Shown: piece by piece, positions 17,227 through 25,656 of the stretch
Position numbering within the stretch: the stretch's first letter is position 1
Layout of the letters: each line of letters starts with the position of its first letter
Source of the DNA: Burkholderia lata
GTDB taxonomy: Bacteria; Pseudomonadota; Gammaproteobacteria; Burkholderiales; Burkholderiaceae
Length of the DNA stretch: 64,000 bases
Reading direction: 5' to 3'
NCBI RefSeq assembly: GCF_000012945.1
Contig: NC_007510.1
Location: 248,001 to 312,000 of the forward strand
Translations under genes and position numbers: made by a program
Notes under the pieces: generated by a model
What the model was told of the DNA's origin: nothing
The model's input: the letters and a program-made list of their open reading frames with translations, nothing else
The model's database searches: none

Positions 17227-17868
17227 ATGAACTTGCATACGTGGTGGCTTTTCGTGGCGACGGTGTTCGTCGTGTCGGCGATTCCGGGCCCGAACATGCT
17301 GCTGGTGATGACGCACGGCGCGCGGCACGGGCTGCGGCGTTCGACGTGGACGATGGCCGGTTGCCTCACCGCGCTGGTGCTGATGCTGTCGGTGTCGGCG
17401 GCGGGCCTCGGCGCGGTGCTCGAAGCCTGGCCGGCGATGTTCAACACGTTGCGCTTCGCGGGTGCGGCCTACCTGATCTACCTCGGTGTGAAGGCGTGGC
17501 GTGCACGCGTCGATGACGAGCAGCCGGCCGCCGACGTCGACGCCGTGTCGCGCCAGGCCGCACCGGCATCGCGCGGGACGCTGTTCCGCAACGGTTTCCT
17601 GGTCGCGGGCAGCAACCCGAAGGCGATCCTGTTCGCGGCCGCGCTGTTGCCGCAGTTCATCAACGCGGCCGAGCCGACGCTGCCGCAGTTCGGCATGCTC
17701 GTCGTCACGTTCGCGGTGATCGAGGTGAGCTGGTATTTCGTCTACGCGTCGTTCGGCACGCGCATCGGCGCGACGTTGAAGAGCCAGAGCGTGGCGAAGA
17801 TCTTCAACCGGCTGACGGGCGGGCTGTTCGTCGGCTTCGGCGCGATGATGGCGCTGGTCCGTCACTGA
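17227..17868 (+). CDS. LysE/RhtB family amino-acid exporter
   Basis: 213 aa. Starts with a membrane helix carrying the family signature SAIPGPNMLLVMTHGARHG. It has about six predicted helices, and FLVAGSNPKAILFAAALLPQFI is the second hallmark block. Exports amino acids or related small molecules. It is 76 bases from the oxidoreductase stop and may share its transcript. The terminator at 17889-17935 closes it. Confidence 0.9.
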   Translation: MNLHTWWLFVATVFVVSAIPGPNMLLVMTHGARHGLRRSTWTMAGCLTALVLMLSVSAAGLGAVLEAWPAMFNTLRFAGAAYLIYLGVKAWRARVDDEQPAADVDAVSRQAAPASRGTLFRNGFLVAGSNPKAILFAAALLPQFINAAEPTLPQFGMLVVTFAVIEVSWYFVYASFGTRIGATLKSQSVAKIFNRLTGGLFVGFGAMMALVRH

Positions 17869-17888
17869 TTTCGCACTGACCCCGGTGC

Positions 17889-17935
17889 GCCGAACGCCCC
17901 GTCCCTCGTAAGAGGGCGGGGCGTTCGGCTTTTCG
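17889..17935. terminator. Terminator between convergent LysE and MFS genes
   Basis: A long GC stem, CCGAACGCCCCG with CGGGGCGTTCGG, extended inward by CCCTC/GAGGG around loop GTAA, is followed by CTTTTC on the plus strand. Confidence 0.8.
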
Positions 17936-17953
17936 GGCCTGCGTCACGCCGGC

Positions 17954-19249
17954 CTAGGCACGCGGGCGCGTCAACGCGGCAGCGCCGGCCCCGCGTCCGG
18001 CCGTGAGCCCGAAGACGGTGGCCGCGCCGGCGAACGCAAACCCCACACCGCATACCGCACTCCACCCGCCCCAGGCCCACGCGGTGCCGGCGAGCACCGC
18101 GCCGAGCGCGCCGCCGATGAAGAACAGCCCGACGAACAGCCCGTTCAGGCGGCCGCGCGCGGCCGGGTTCAGCAGGTTGATCTCGCGGCGGCCGATCGTC
18201 TGGTCGACGATGACGCCCGCATCGAGCAGCGCCGCGCCGCCGGCCAGCAGCGCGAGCGCGGGGCCGCGATGCATGTGCGCGTCGAAGCCGAACCAGCCGG
18301 CACCCGCGATCCCGAGCACGACGAGCGCCACGAGCATCGTGCCGTGCGCGATCCGCTGCGCGACCGGGCCGTGGCCGCGGTCGCCGGCGCGGCCCGCGAG
18401 CGGCGTGACGATTGCACCGCTGGCGCCGGCGAACGCGAACAGCGCAATGCCGTGCAGGTCGAGGCCGAACGGCGGCTGCGCGAGCCGCAGCCCGACCGCG
18501 GTCCAGAATGCGCTGAACGCGGCCATCGCCAGCGCGGCCGACAACGCATGCCGGCGCAGTATCGGCTCGTCGGCCAGCAGGCGTCCCATCGACGCGAGCA
18601 GCGTGCGGTAGCCGGCCGTGATCGACGGCGTGCGCGACGGCAGGCGCAGCGCGAGCACGACGGCGATTGCGGCGTTCGCGAGCGCGGCCAGCACGTAGAA
18701 CCCGCGCCAGCCGGCCGAGCCCGCGATCAGGCTCGCGAGCGGCCGGGACAGCAGGATGCCGAGCATCAGCCCGCTCATCACGTTGCCGACCGCGCGGCCG
18801 CGCTGCGCCTCGGGCGCCATCGACGCGGCCATCGGCACGAGCATCTGGATCACGCTCGACGCGGCGCCGGCCACGAGCGTCGCCAGCAGGAATACGGTGC
18901 CCGACCGCGTGAACGCCGGCAGTGCGAGCGCGGCTGCGCACGCGGCCAGCGTCGTGACGATCAGGCGACGGTTCTCGAGCAGGTCGACGAGCGGGACGAG
19001 CAGCACGAGCCCGGCGGCGTAGCCGAGCTGCGGCAGCATCGCGACGAGGCCGGTCAGGCCGGGCGGCAGGTGCAGGTCGGTGCTGATCGGGCCCGTCAGC
19101 GGCTGCGCGGCGAACAGGTCCATCACGATCACGCCGACCGTCGCGGCGAAGAACAGCGTCATGCCCGCGCTGAGCGCGGGCGGCGGGCCGGCGGGCGCGC
19201 TGACGGGCGGGCGAGCGGCGGCGGGGCAAGGGTTGGCAGGGCAGTTCAT
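17954..19249 (-). CDS. MFS transporter
   Basis: 431 aa with 12 predicted helices after a Pro/Ala-rich 28-residue N-terminal extension. Loop 2-3 motif LVLLVPLVDLLENRRLIV and helix 4-5 block VPMAASMAPEAQRGRAVGNVMSGLMLGILLSRP resemble drug:H+ antiporter-1 family members of the YnfM/NepI type. It is divergent from a LysR-type regulator with a 97-base shared promoter region, the usual arrangement for a regulator controlling an exporter. Confidence 0.88.
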   Translation of the reverse strand: MNCPANPCPAAARPPVSAPAGPPPALSAGMTLFFAATVGVIVMDLFAAQPLTGPISTDLHLPPGLTGLVAMLPQLGYAAGLVLLVPLVDLLENRRLIVTTLAACAAALALPAFTRSGTVFLLATLVAGAASSVIQMLVPMAASMAPEAQRGRAVGNVMSGLMLGILLSRPLASLIAGSAGWRGFYVLAALANAAIAVVLALRLPSRTPSITAGYRTLLASMGRLLADEPILRRHALSAALAMAAFSAFWTAVGLRLAQPPFGLDLHGIALFAFAGASGAIVTPLAGRAGDRGHGPVAQRIAHGTMLVALVVLGIAGAGWFGFDAHMHRGPALALLAGGAALLDAGVIVDQTIGRREINLLNPAARGRLNGLFVGLFFIGGALGAVLAGTAWAWGGWSAVCGVGFAFAGAATVFGLTAGRGAGAAALTRPRA

Positions 19250-19300
19250 CGGAAGCCTGGCGAATGGGTCGAAGGAGTACCCATCGTAGGTGCCTGATGT

Positions 19301-19339
19301 TTATGCGACAATTGAAATATCTCTAACATGATTATGCGA
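19301..19339. promoter_or_regulatory. Direct repeats in MFS/LysR divergent promoter
   Basis: Two exact TTATGCGA copies (19301-19308 and 19332-19339), 31 bp apart (three helical turns), lie in the AT-rich intergenic region. These are likely binding half-sites for the LysR regulator. Confidence 0.5.
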
Positions 19340-19346
19340 GTTTGTT

Positions 19347-20276
19347 TTGAATACGCGTGATCTCCAGGCATTCGTCGCGGTGGTCGACAGCGGGTCGATG
19401 GTGGCCGCGGCCGCGAAGCTCCACCTGACGCAGCCGGGCCTGACGCGGCGCGTGCAGAACCTCGAAACGCTGCTCGGCATGCCGCTGCTCGAACGGCAAA
19501 GCAAGCCGCTGAAGCCGACCGCCGCCGGGCGCGACGTCTACGCGCTTGCGCGCAACGTGCTGGGCGCGGTCGACGAGCTGATGGCGGCGGGCGCGCCGGA
19601 CAGCGAGCCGTCGGGCGAGCTGCGCATCGGCGTGCCGCCGTTCCTGTCCGAGCTGGCGCTCGAGCAGCCGATCGACCGGCTGCGCGACGCGTTTCCACGC
19701 CTCACGCTGCGCGTGACGGCCGGCTGGTCGCCGGCCCTGATGCAGGGCGTCGAGCGCGGCGCGCTCGACGTCGCGGCCGTGATGGTGCCGGCCAGTTCGA
19801 CACTGCCCGACACGTTCGCGTCGACGCTGCTCGGCACGCAGCCGACGGTGCTCGTCGCCGCGCGCGACTATCCGCTGCCGGACGGTCCGCTGTCGATCGA
19901 CACGCTGTCGGGTTTCCCGTGGGTGCTGAGCCAGGACGGCTGCGGGATGCGCTCGGCGCTGAGCCGCATGCTCGGCGCGGCCGGGCTGCCGTTCGACGTC
20001 GCGGTCGAGGCGTTCGGTTCGGAGCTGCAGCTGTCGCTCGTCGCGCGCGGCGCCGGCATCGGCATTGCGGCACCGAACGCGCTGGCGCGCAGCGCGCATC
20101 GCGATGCACTGAGGGTGGTGGAAACGGTGGGGCTGGAGACGCGGATCAACGTGTGGATCGTGCACGGCGCGCTGCCGGGCCGGCTGGTGCGGCCCGTCGC
20201 GCTGCTGCGCGATGCGCTCGGCGAAGTGCTCGACGGGGAAAACAGGGTGGGGTCAGATGCAGTGAAAGCGATCTAG
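19347..20276 (+). CDS. LysR family transcriptional regulator
   Basis: 309 aa from a TTG start; residue 1 is then followed by NTRDLQAFVAVVDSGSMVAA, the canonical LysR N-terminus, and no better start is available. Winged HTH at about 1-60 (AAAKLHLTQPGLTRRVQNLE), substrate-binding domain about 88-290. It is divergent from the MFS gene and is expected to control it. The C-terminal 20 residues (after GEVLDGENR) run beyond the usual family end. The upstream ribosome-binding site is poor. Confidence 0.88.
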   Translation: MNTRDLQAFVAVVDSGSMVAAAAKLHLTQPGLTRRVQNLETLLGMPLLERQSKPLKPTAAGRDVYALARNVLGAVDELMAAGAPDSEPSGELRIGVPPFLSELALEQPIDRLRDAFPRLTLRVTAGWSPALMQGVERGALDVAAVMVPASSTLPDTFASTLLGTQPTVLVAARDYPLPDGPLSIDTLSGFPWVLSQDGCGMRSALSRMLGAAGLPFDVAVEAFGSELQLSLVARGAGIGIAAPNALARSAHRDALRVVETVGLETRINVWIVHGALPGRLVRPVALLRDALGEVLDGENRVGSDAVKAI

Positions 20277-20319
20277 AGGCGACATTCGAGGGAAAATCCT
20301 TATTTTCTCTACGGAAATG

Positions 20320-20348
20320 TTGCATTGCGGAAACCGATTCGCTATAGT
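20320..20348 (+). promoter_or_regulatory. Promoter of the predicted small RNA
   Basis: TTGCAT (20320-20325), a 17-base spacer and TATAGT (20343-20348). Spacing is ideal and no open frame follows on this strand. Confidence 0.75.
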
Positions 20349-20351
20349 TGC

Positions 20352-20414
20352 ACCTGTCTCCTCCATGTCTCCTCTGATATGGATTCAGCCCGCCTCTTAG
20401 GCGGGCTTTTTTTT
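20352..20414 (+). ncRNA. Predicted small regulatory RNA with repeated anti-SD motif
   Basis: About 62 nt between a clear promoter and a strong intrinsic terminator. It contains two exact TGTCTCCTC copies (20355-20363 and 20366-20374), complementary to Shine-Dalgarno sequences. UCCAU (20362-20366) can pair with AUGGA (20379-20383), which would display the second CUCC in a hairpin loop. This layout (short RNA, C/U-rich loops, rho-independent end) matches bacterial sRNAs that block translation initiation. No encoded peptide is plausible on the plus strand. Confidence 0.7.
20387..20414 (+). terminator. Intrinsic terminator of the small RNA
   Basis: AGCCCGCC (20387-20394) pairs with GGCGGGCT (20400-20407), loop TCTTA, followed by seven Ts. 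It has no T-run on the minus strand, so it does not serve ompW. Confidence 0.9.
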
Positions 20415-20460
20415 GCCTGCGATTTTGTCGCAGCGTTCCATTCGCCTTCCGTCGCCGCGC

Positions 20461-21297
20461 TCAGAACTTGTACGTCATCCCGACGTAGCTGATGATCGGG
20501 TCGGCCTTCAGGTCCGATTTCGACTCCGAGAGCACCGTGCCGTCGGCTGCCTTGATCGTCACCGTCGACGTCGTCTTCAGCGGGATGTACGTGACCGACG
20601 CGATCAGCCCGAAGTGCTCGGTCATGTTGTACTGCAGGCCCGCGTTGAACACCGGCTGCCATGACGACGACGCCTTTGCCTCCACCGATGTCGTACCCGG
20701 CTTGCCCGCGCCCGCCGCGAGAATCGCGCCGAGGTTGTCCTGCGTCTGCTTGATGAAGTTCGTGTTGAGCTGCAGGTCGCTGAACCAGTTGTACGACACG
20801 CCGAGGCCGAGGAACGGCCGGAACTTCGCGGTAGCCTGCCCGAAGTAGTACTGCAGCAGCACCGCCGGGCTCCATTGCCGCACGCTCTTCACGATCGGGT
20901 TGACCGACGCCAGCCCGATGTTCTGCGTGCCGAGCGCGCCGGCAGGTCCTGGCGGCTTGATCGTGCCCTGGCCCGACACCTTGAACACCGGCGGCACGCC
21001 GGCCACCGATGTCACCGCGATGTGGTCGGTCAGGAAGTGGCTGACCGTCAGGCCGACGGTATCGGCGCCGCTCGTGCGCAGCCCGGTGCCCGGCGACGTG
21101 AACGATGGCGGCAGCCGCAGCGGCGTGTTGATCGGCGTCGGCGCGACGTTGGTCGTCATCGGCGTGCTGCTCTGCTGCGGCATCACGTGGAACCAGCCCA
21201 GCGTGACGACGTTGCTGCCGGCGCTCTGCGCGTGCGCCGCGAGCGGCGCCAGCACGGCGGCGCCGGCCGCCGCGCAGAGAAGGGTTTTCTTCATCAC
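20461..21297 (-). CDS. ompW: OmpW family outer-membrane beta-barrel protein
   Basis: 278 aa. Signal peptide MMKKTLLCAAAGAAVLAPLAAHAQ with cleavage after AHA. The mature part is an eight-stranded barrel pattern: ETVGLTVSHFLTDHIAV-like strand, QWSPAVLLQYYFG, KFRPFLGLGVSYNWFSD and the terminal strand PIISYVGMTYKF ending in Phe as required for BAM insertion. Length exceeds E. coli OmpW (212 aa) because of longer loops. Directly upstream lie the two DUF2957 genes on the same strand, the nearest ending 16 bases... before this start, so they may be co-transcribed. Confidence 0.88.
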   Translation of the reverse strand: MMKKTLLCAAAGAAVLAPLAAHAQSAGSNVVTLGWFHVMPQQSSTPMTTNVAPTPINTPLRLPPSFTSPGTGLRTSGADTVGLTVSHFLTDHIAVTSVAGVPPVFKVSGQGTIKPPGPAGALGTQNIGLASVNPIVKSVRQWSPAVLLQYYFGQATAKFRPFLGLGVSYNWFSDLQLNTNFIKQTQDNLGAILAAGAGKPGTTSVEAKASSSWQPVFNAGLQYNMTEHFGLIASVTYIPLKTTSTVTIKAADGTVLSESKSDLKADPIISYVGMTYKF

Positions 21298-21312
21298 GGC
21301 TTCCCCCTCCGC

Positions 21313-22554
21313 TTACTGGACGAATGCGCCGATCGTGAAATACGGCGTCGATCCGGCGTTGTCGAGGAAACCGAACACGCCACCCGTGAAGATGAACTTG
21401 CCCGTCGGCGTCGTGCTGCTGGCGCCCGTGTGGATCGTCGTGACCGTGCCCGGCACCTTCTGCGTGTAGTCGAGGTCGAGCGCGGTCGCGAGCGAGGCCT
21501 GCGACGCGTTGAACGGATCGAGCAGCGTCGCCTGGTTGTTCGTCAGCGCGGTGGTGCGGTAGTCGAACTGGCTGTCGACGCCGATGTACTCGCCGTTCTG
21601 CGAGCCGACCGCGATCGTCGTCTGCGGTGCGAGGATCGAGATGCTCGATTCGTCGTCGGCGGTGAGGCCCGGCACGCCGTTGCTGTCGGGCGTCGGGTTC
21701 GGGTTCGCGACGCCCGTGCGCACGAGGATCGGCACGAGCTGGTTGCGCAGCTTGCCGACGATCATGAAGCCCTTGCCCTGCGGCGTCGCCGACAGCGTCG
21801 GCTTCAGCTGGCTCGCGTAGTTGTTCGACTGGAACGCGCCGCTGCCGTCCGCCGACTGCACGAAGTTCGTGCCTTGCTGCGTGCACGCGCCGCCGGCGAA
21901 CTGGCCGGTCGTGTCGCACTTGGTCCAGCTGCCGTCGGCGTTGATCGTCACCTTCGCGTCGATCGATGCCGGCGCGAAGTTCTGCGACGGCACTTCACCG
22001 AAGCCCGTGTGACTGTATGTGCCCGCAACCTTCGTGATGTCGGTCTCGATCGACGAGAAGCCGATGAACGGGTAGTACGGGAATTTCGTGTCGGGCACCG
22101 CGGCCTGGCCGAGCACGCCGTTGAACTGGATTTCCTTGCCGGGAATCGTGCCGCCCGCGACGCCCATGCCGACGAAGATGCGCGCCGGACGCGACGGATC
22201 GAGACTCGCGCCGTTCAGGCGGAAGGCGCACTGGTTCAGCTTGTTGGTCGGCAGCAGCGTTTCCTGCGTGAGCGTCCCGCTGTCGACGGTGCCCGCGCGG
22301 GTCGGCACGACGGTGCCGGTCGTTTGCGGTACCGGCGATTCGACATAGGTGACCTGCCAGGTCATCTTGGTCGTGTCGAGCTGGACCTTCGCGAGTTCGC
22401 CGCTGCCCGCGCCACCCGTAAACACGGTGGTGTAGTCGAGCGAGGCAGGACAGAGCCGGTCTTCGACGAGCGGGGGCGGATTGTCGTCGCCGCCGCCGCA
22501 GGCAGAAAGAAGGGGGGCGGCAAGGGCTGCCGCCAGAATGAGGTTGCGCTTCAT
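21313..22554 (-). CDS. DUF2957 family lipoprotein (copy 2)
   Basis: 413 aa. Lipoprotein signal MKRNLILAAALAAPLLSACG (lipobox LSAC, Cys 19). The protein shares collinear blocks with its upstream neighbour: VFTGGAGSGELAKVQLD, VGMGVAGGTIPGKEIQFNG, KFPYYPFIGFSSIETDI and a C-terminal FGFLDNAGSTPYFTIGAFVQ. DUF2957 is largely confined to Burkholderia and relatives and has no known function. It is predicted to be anchored in the outer membrane or periplasm. Stop to ompW start is 15 bases, suggesting one transcript. Confidence 0.85.
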   Translation of the reverse strand: MKRNLILAAALAAPLLSACGGGDDNPPPLVEDRLCPASLDYTTVFTGGAGSGELAKVQLDTTKMTWQVTYVESPVPQTTGTVVPTRAGTVDSGTLTQETLLPTNKLNQCAFRLNGASLDPSRPARIFVGMGVAGGTIPGKEIQFNGVLGQAAVPDTKFPYYPFIGFSSIETDITKVAGTYSHTGFGEVPSQNFAPASIDAKVTINADGSWTKCDTTGQFAGGACTQQGTNFVQSADGSGAFQSNNYASQLKPTLSATPQGKGFMIVGKLRNQLVPILVRTGVANPNPTPDSNGVPGLTADDESSISILAPQTTIAVGSQNGEYIGVDSQFDYRTTALTNNQATLLDPFNASQASLATALDLDYTQKVPGTVTTIHTGASSTTPTGKFIFTGGVFGFLDNAGSTPYFTIGAFVQ

Positions 22555-22694
22555 GTTGCTCCTCCAGATTTGTCTTGTGTGGCGGCCAGCTCCCTGTCGG
22601 CCGCTTCTGTTGGTTGTGCTCGTCCTGCCTGCGCCGTGCCGCGCGCCTCGTGCGATACGCGACGGCGGCCAGCCCGCCGTCGCGCCCTCGTTCG

Positions 22695-24116
22695 CTACTT
22701 GCTGATCTGTGCGCCCACGCCGAAGTACGGGGTCGACGACGTGCTCGAGTTCGCCGACGTCGACGTGACGCCGCCGTTCACCGTGCCCTGGATCAGCGCC
22801 GCATACAGCCCGCCCGTCGCGATCACCACGCCCGACGCGGACGGGTAGCTCGCGCCGCTCGGCGGCGTCGTCGTCGCGTTCAGCAGGCCCGGCGTCGTCT
22901 GGCCGTAGTCGAGCGTGAAGCCGTCTTCCTCGGCCTGCGTGCTCGGGTTGATGAACGACGCGTTGCTGCCGCGGATCAGGGCCGCCGTGTACTTGAAGTT
23001 CGAGTCCGCGCCCGCGTAGCCGCCGTCGATCGCGCCCGACGAGATTGCCGTCGCCGCGCCGAGCACCGCGATGCCCGATTCGTCGTCGACCTGCGCATCG
23101 GTGTGCAGCGGCGCCGTACCGAGATTCACGTTGCCCGTCCGCACGATCACCGGCACCGTCGCGCCGTTGAGCTGGCCGATCACCAGGTGCGCGGTCGCCG
23201 ACTTGCCGGTCGCGCCGACGAGCGGCAGCTGCGTTTGCGGCAGCGTCTGCGGTGCTTTCGTGCTGTCGAAGTAGCCGCCGTTCGTGGTGTTGACGGTCCA
23301 CGGGTTGCCGGTCGTCTGGCAGCCGCCCGTGCTCGTCGACGTGCACGCGCCGTTCGCGTCGAACGTCTCGCTCGAGTTCGTGCCCTTCGTCGCGTAGTTG
23401 CCCGACGGCACGAGGTGATAGATCAGCGCGTTGTACGTGCCCGGCAGCTTCGAGATATCCGTCGTCGTGCTGGCGAAGCCGAGGAACGGGTAGAAGTCGA
23501 AGTGACGGTTCGGCACCTGGCCGACGTTCTGCAGCACGCCCGGGATGATCGTCAGCCCGTCGTACTGGACCGTCGCACCCGGAATGCCGCCACCCGCGAC
23601 ACCCATGCCGACCAGCAGCATCGGCGGGTTCGCCTGGTTGAAGTCGGCCGCCGTCGAGTACGTGGCACCGCTCGGTGCCTTGCCCGTGCCCGGTGTCAGG
23701 ACGAACGCGCAGCGCGTCTGCTCCGCGGTCGGCAGCACGCCGGTCGGCGGGTGCATGACTGCGCCGGTGATCGTCGTGCCTGCGCGGCTCGGCGTGACCG
23801 TGCCGGTCGCGAGCGGAATCGGCGATTCGAGCCACTTGAGCGTGTAGGTCATCGCCACGGCGTCGATGTTGACGCTGACGATCTCGCCGCTACCGGCACC
23901 GCCGAGGTACGTGCTCTTCACGATGTCGGCGTTGGCCGGGCACAGCGCACCGTTGACGGGCTGCGACGGCGGCGGCCCTTGCGTGCCGCAGCTCGATCCG
24001 GAACATTGGGGCGCATTGATCGGCGCGGGTGCGCCACCGTCCCCCCCACCACATGCAACCAGGAAAGGGGCAATGGCAAAGGCCGTTGCCACCCCCTTCG
24101 ATAAGGCGTGCGACAT
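22695..24116 (-). CDS. DUF2957 family lipoprotein (copy 1)
   Basis: 473 aa. Lipoprotein signal ending LVACG (Cys 22), followed by a GGGDGG/Pro linker. Shared blocks with copy 2: YLGGAGSGEIVSVNID, VGMGVAGGGIPGATVQYDG, HFDFYPFLGFASTTTDI and DDESGIAVLGAATAIS, ending SSTPYFGVGAQISK. The paralogues are about one-third identical by eye, so duplication is not recent. An RBS-like GGAGACAG precedes the ATG; a candidate TTGACA lies about 60 bases upstream on the minus strand. First gene of a three-gene envelope cluster with ompW. Confidence 0.85.
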   Translation of the reverse strand: MSHALSKGVATAFAIAPFLVACGGGDGGAPAPINAPQCSGSSCGTQGPPPSQPVNGALCPANADIVKSTYLGGAGSGEIVSVNIDAVAMTYTLKWLESPIPLATGTVTPSRAGTTITGAVMHPPTGVLPTAEQTRCAFVLTPGTGKAPSGATYSTAADFNQANPPMLLVGMGVAGGGIPGATVQYDGLTIIPGVLQNVGQVPNRHFDFYPFLGFASTTTDISKLPGTYNALIYHLVPSGNYATKGTNSSETFDANGACTSTSTGGCQTTGNPWTVNTTNGGYFDSTKAPQTLPQTQLPLVGATGKSATAHLVIGQLNGATVPVIVRTGNVNLGTAPLHTDAQVDDESGIAVLGAATAISSGAIDGGYAGADSNFKYTAALIRGSNASFINPSTQAEEDGFTLDYGQTTPGLLNATTTPPSGASYPSASGVVIATGGLYAALIQGTVNGGVTSTSANSSTSSTPYFGVGAQISK

Positions 24117-24499
24117 GCCGCTGTCTCCAATCGTTTAATTGTGCGAGCTAATGTCGCCGCCTTGATTTTTGCTGTCAATTGATGAACCCGTCTAAAAAAG
24201 GCGATTGAAACGGGTATCGTGTTTTGAATCCTTGTCTGACACGGCATTCGGTAAGAATTAAAACGTGAAGCAAGCTGCCGGAAGCGACCGGAGTGGGGAA
24301 TGTGCGACGCCGGGCAGGCCGGCGCAGAGCCTTCCTGCGTATAACGGCAGCGTTTAAAGCGACGGTATCCGGTTTATCCCTATTCGGGATTGACTGGATA
24401 AAGAGGGGGTGGGATTAATTCACTGGTAATCGCGCAATGGAAAGCTTGTAAATATTTGTAAATGCGCGATCCGGAATTTTTTATATATTGCCTGATACG
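24117..24499. other. AT-richer intergenic region with repeats
   Basis: About 380 bases, no gene. Upstream of the DUF2957 gene (minus strand) it contains ACCCGT/ACGGGT (24186-24191 / 24210-24215) and TTGACA. Further right is a 10-bp-spaced direct repeat of TTGTAAAT (24446-24453, 24456-24463) bracketed by CGCGCA/TGCGCG (24431-24436 / 24463-24468), which looks like a two-component response-regulator site. No adjacent plus-strand gene is served by it. Confidence 0.45.
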
Positions 24500-24532
24500 G
24501 GTAAATAAAAAGCCGGCCAGTGGCCGGCTTTG
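24500..24532 (-). terminator. Intrinsic terminator of argC
   Basis: Minus strand: AAAGCCGGCCA pairs with TGGCCGGCTTT with almost no loop beyond the centre, followed by TTATTTAC. It lies 20 bases after the argC stop. Confidence 0.82.
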
Positions 24533-24551
24533 CATTGCATGCGAGGCTGAA

Positions 24552-25502
24552 TCAGCGTTTGAGACCTGCGTCCTCGGCTGCGCCGATGCTCAGGTTCATG
24601 CACTGGATCGCGGCACCCGATGCACCCTTGCCGAGGTTGTCGAGGCGCGCGACCGTGACGAAGCGCTCTTCGTTGCCGAACACGAACAGGTCGACCCGGT
24701 TCGTGTCGTTGTTCGCCTGCACGTCGAAGAAGCCGCCGTCGAGGTTCGCGTCCGCGTCGAACGGCGCGACGCGCACGAATGCTTCGTCCGCGTAGTATTC
24801 GGCGAACACGCGCTGCACGTCCTGCGGTGTCGTGCGCTTCGCGAGCTGCTCGGGCGTGAAGTAGGTCGTCACCGCGAGCCCCTTCAGGAACGGGCCGACG
24901 ATCGGCGTGAAGATCGGCGCGTTCGCGAGGCCCGTGTGCGCGGCCATTTCCGGCAGGTGCTTGTGCGTGAGGCCGAGCGCGTACGGGCGCGGGCTCGCGA
25001 GCTTGCCGCCCGGCGCTGCGCTTTCGTAGTCGGCGATCATCGACTTGCCGCCGCCGCTGTAGCCGGTGATCGAGTAGCTGTGCGCGGCGAACGTCGGTGC
25101 GACGATGCCGGCCTCGACGAGCGGACGCATCGCGAGCACGAAGGCCGATGCGTGGCAGCCCGGCACGGCGATGCGCTTCGACGTGCGAATCTTCTCGCGC
25201 TGCGCGCGGGTCAGTTCCGGCAGGCCGTACGCCCAGTCGGCGCTGGTGCGGAACGCGGTGCTCGCGTCGATCAGCGTCGTGTTCGGGTTCTCGACGAGCG
25301 AGGCCGATTCGCGCGATGCAACGTCCGGCAGGCACAGGAACGTGACGTCCGACGCGTTGATCAGGCGGCGGCGCTCTTCGACATCCTTGCGCTTCGCTTC
25401 ATCGATGCGCAGGATCTCGATGTCGCTGCGTGCCGACAGGTATTCGAAGATCTTGAGGCCGGTCGTGCCTTCCTGGCCGTCGACAAAAACTTTGGTGCTC
25501 AT
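24552..25502 (-). CDS. argC: N-acetyl-gamma-glutamyl-phosphate reductase
   Basis: 316 aa, type 2 (short) ArgC, third step of arginine biosynthesis: NADPH reduction of N-acetylglutamyl phosphate to the semialdehyde. Start [20 protein letters not shown] is the NADP-binding turn. The catalytic Cys is in [11 protein letters not shown] (about residue 116), with [14 protein letters not shown] and LTHKHLPEM following. Length matches type 2 enzymes (310-320) rather than the 345-residue type 1 form. A single-gene unit with its own terminator. Confidence 0.95.
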   Translation of the reverse strand: MSTKVFVDGQEGTTGLKIFEYLSARSDIEILRIDEAKRKDVEERRRLINASDVTFLCLPDVASRESASLVENPNTTLIDASTAFRTSADWAYGLPELTRAQREKIRTSKRIAVPGCHASAFVLAMRPLVEAGIVAPTFAAHSYSITGYSGGGKSMIADYESAAPGGKLASPRPYALGLTHKHLPEMAAHTGLANAPIFTPIVGPFLKGLAVTTYFTPEQLAKRTTPQDVQRVFAEYYADEAFVRVAPFDADANLDGGFFDVQANNDTNRVDLFVFGNEERFVTVARLDNLGKGASGAAIQCMNLSIGAAEDAGLKR

Positions 25503-25587
25503 TTCGCTCTCACTGAATGAAACGGGGGCCCGCGCCCTGAAGCCGCCATTTTAAGACGTCATCCGGCGGGCCTGCACCGCGCGGGGC

Positions 25588-25615
25588 GAAAAAAAGACGG
25601 CCGGCGGGCCGTCTT
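25588..25615 (-). terminator. Intrinsic terminator of the flavodoxin gene
   Basis: Minus strand: AAGACGGCC (25615-25607 complement) pairs with GGCCGTCTT around a four-base loop, followed by seven Ts. Confidence 0.88.
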
Positions 25616-25656
25616 GTGTCCCTTTGGCGCCCGCCGGAGCAGGTGCCAAGGTGTGC

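Noticed and set aside
20255..20366. A 37-codon minus-strand frame starting at 20366 with AGAGGAGAC upstream
   Set aside because: Its apparent ribosome-binding site is the complement of the sRNA anti-SD motif, and its end overlaps the LysR gene; the plus-strand promoter and terminator explain the region better.
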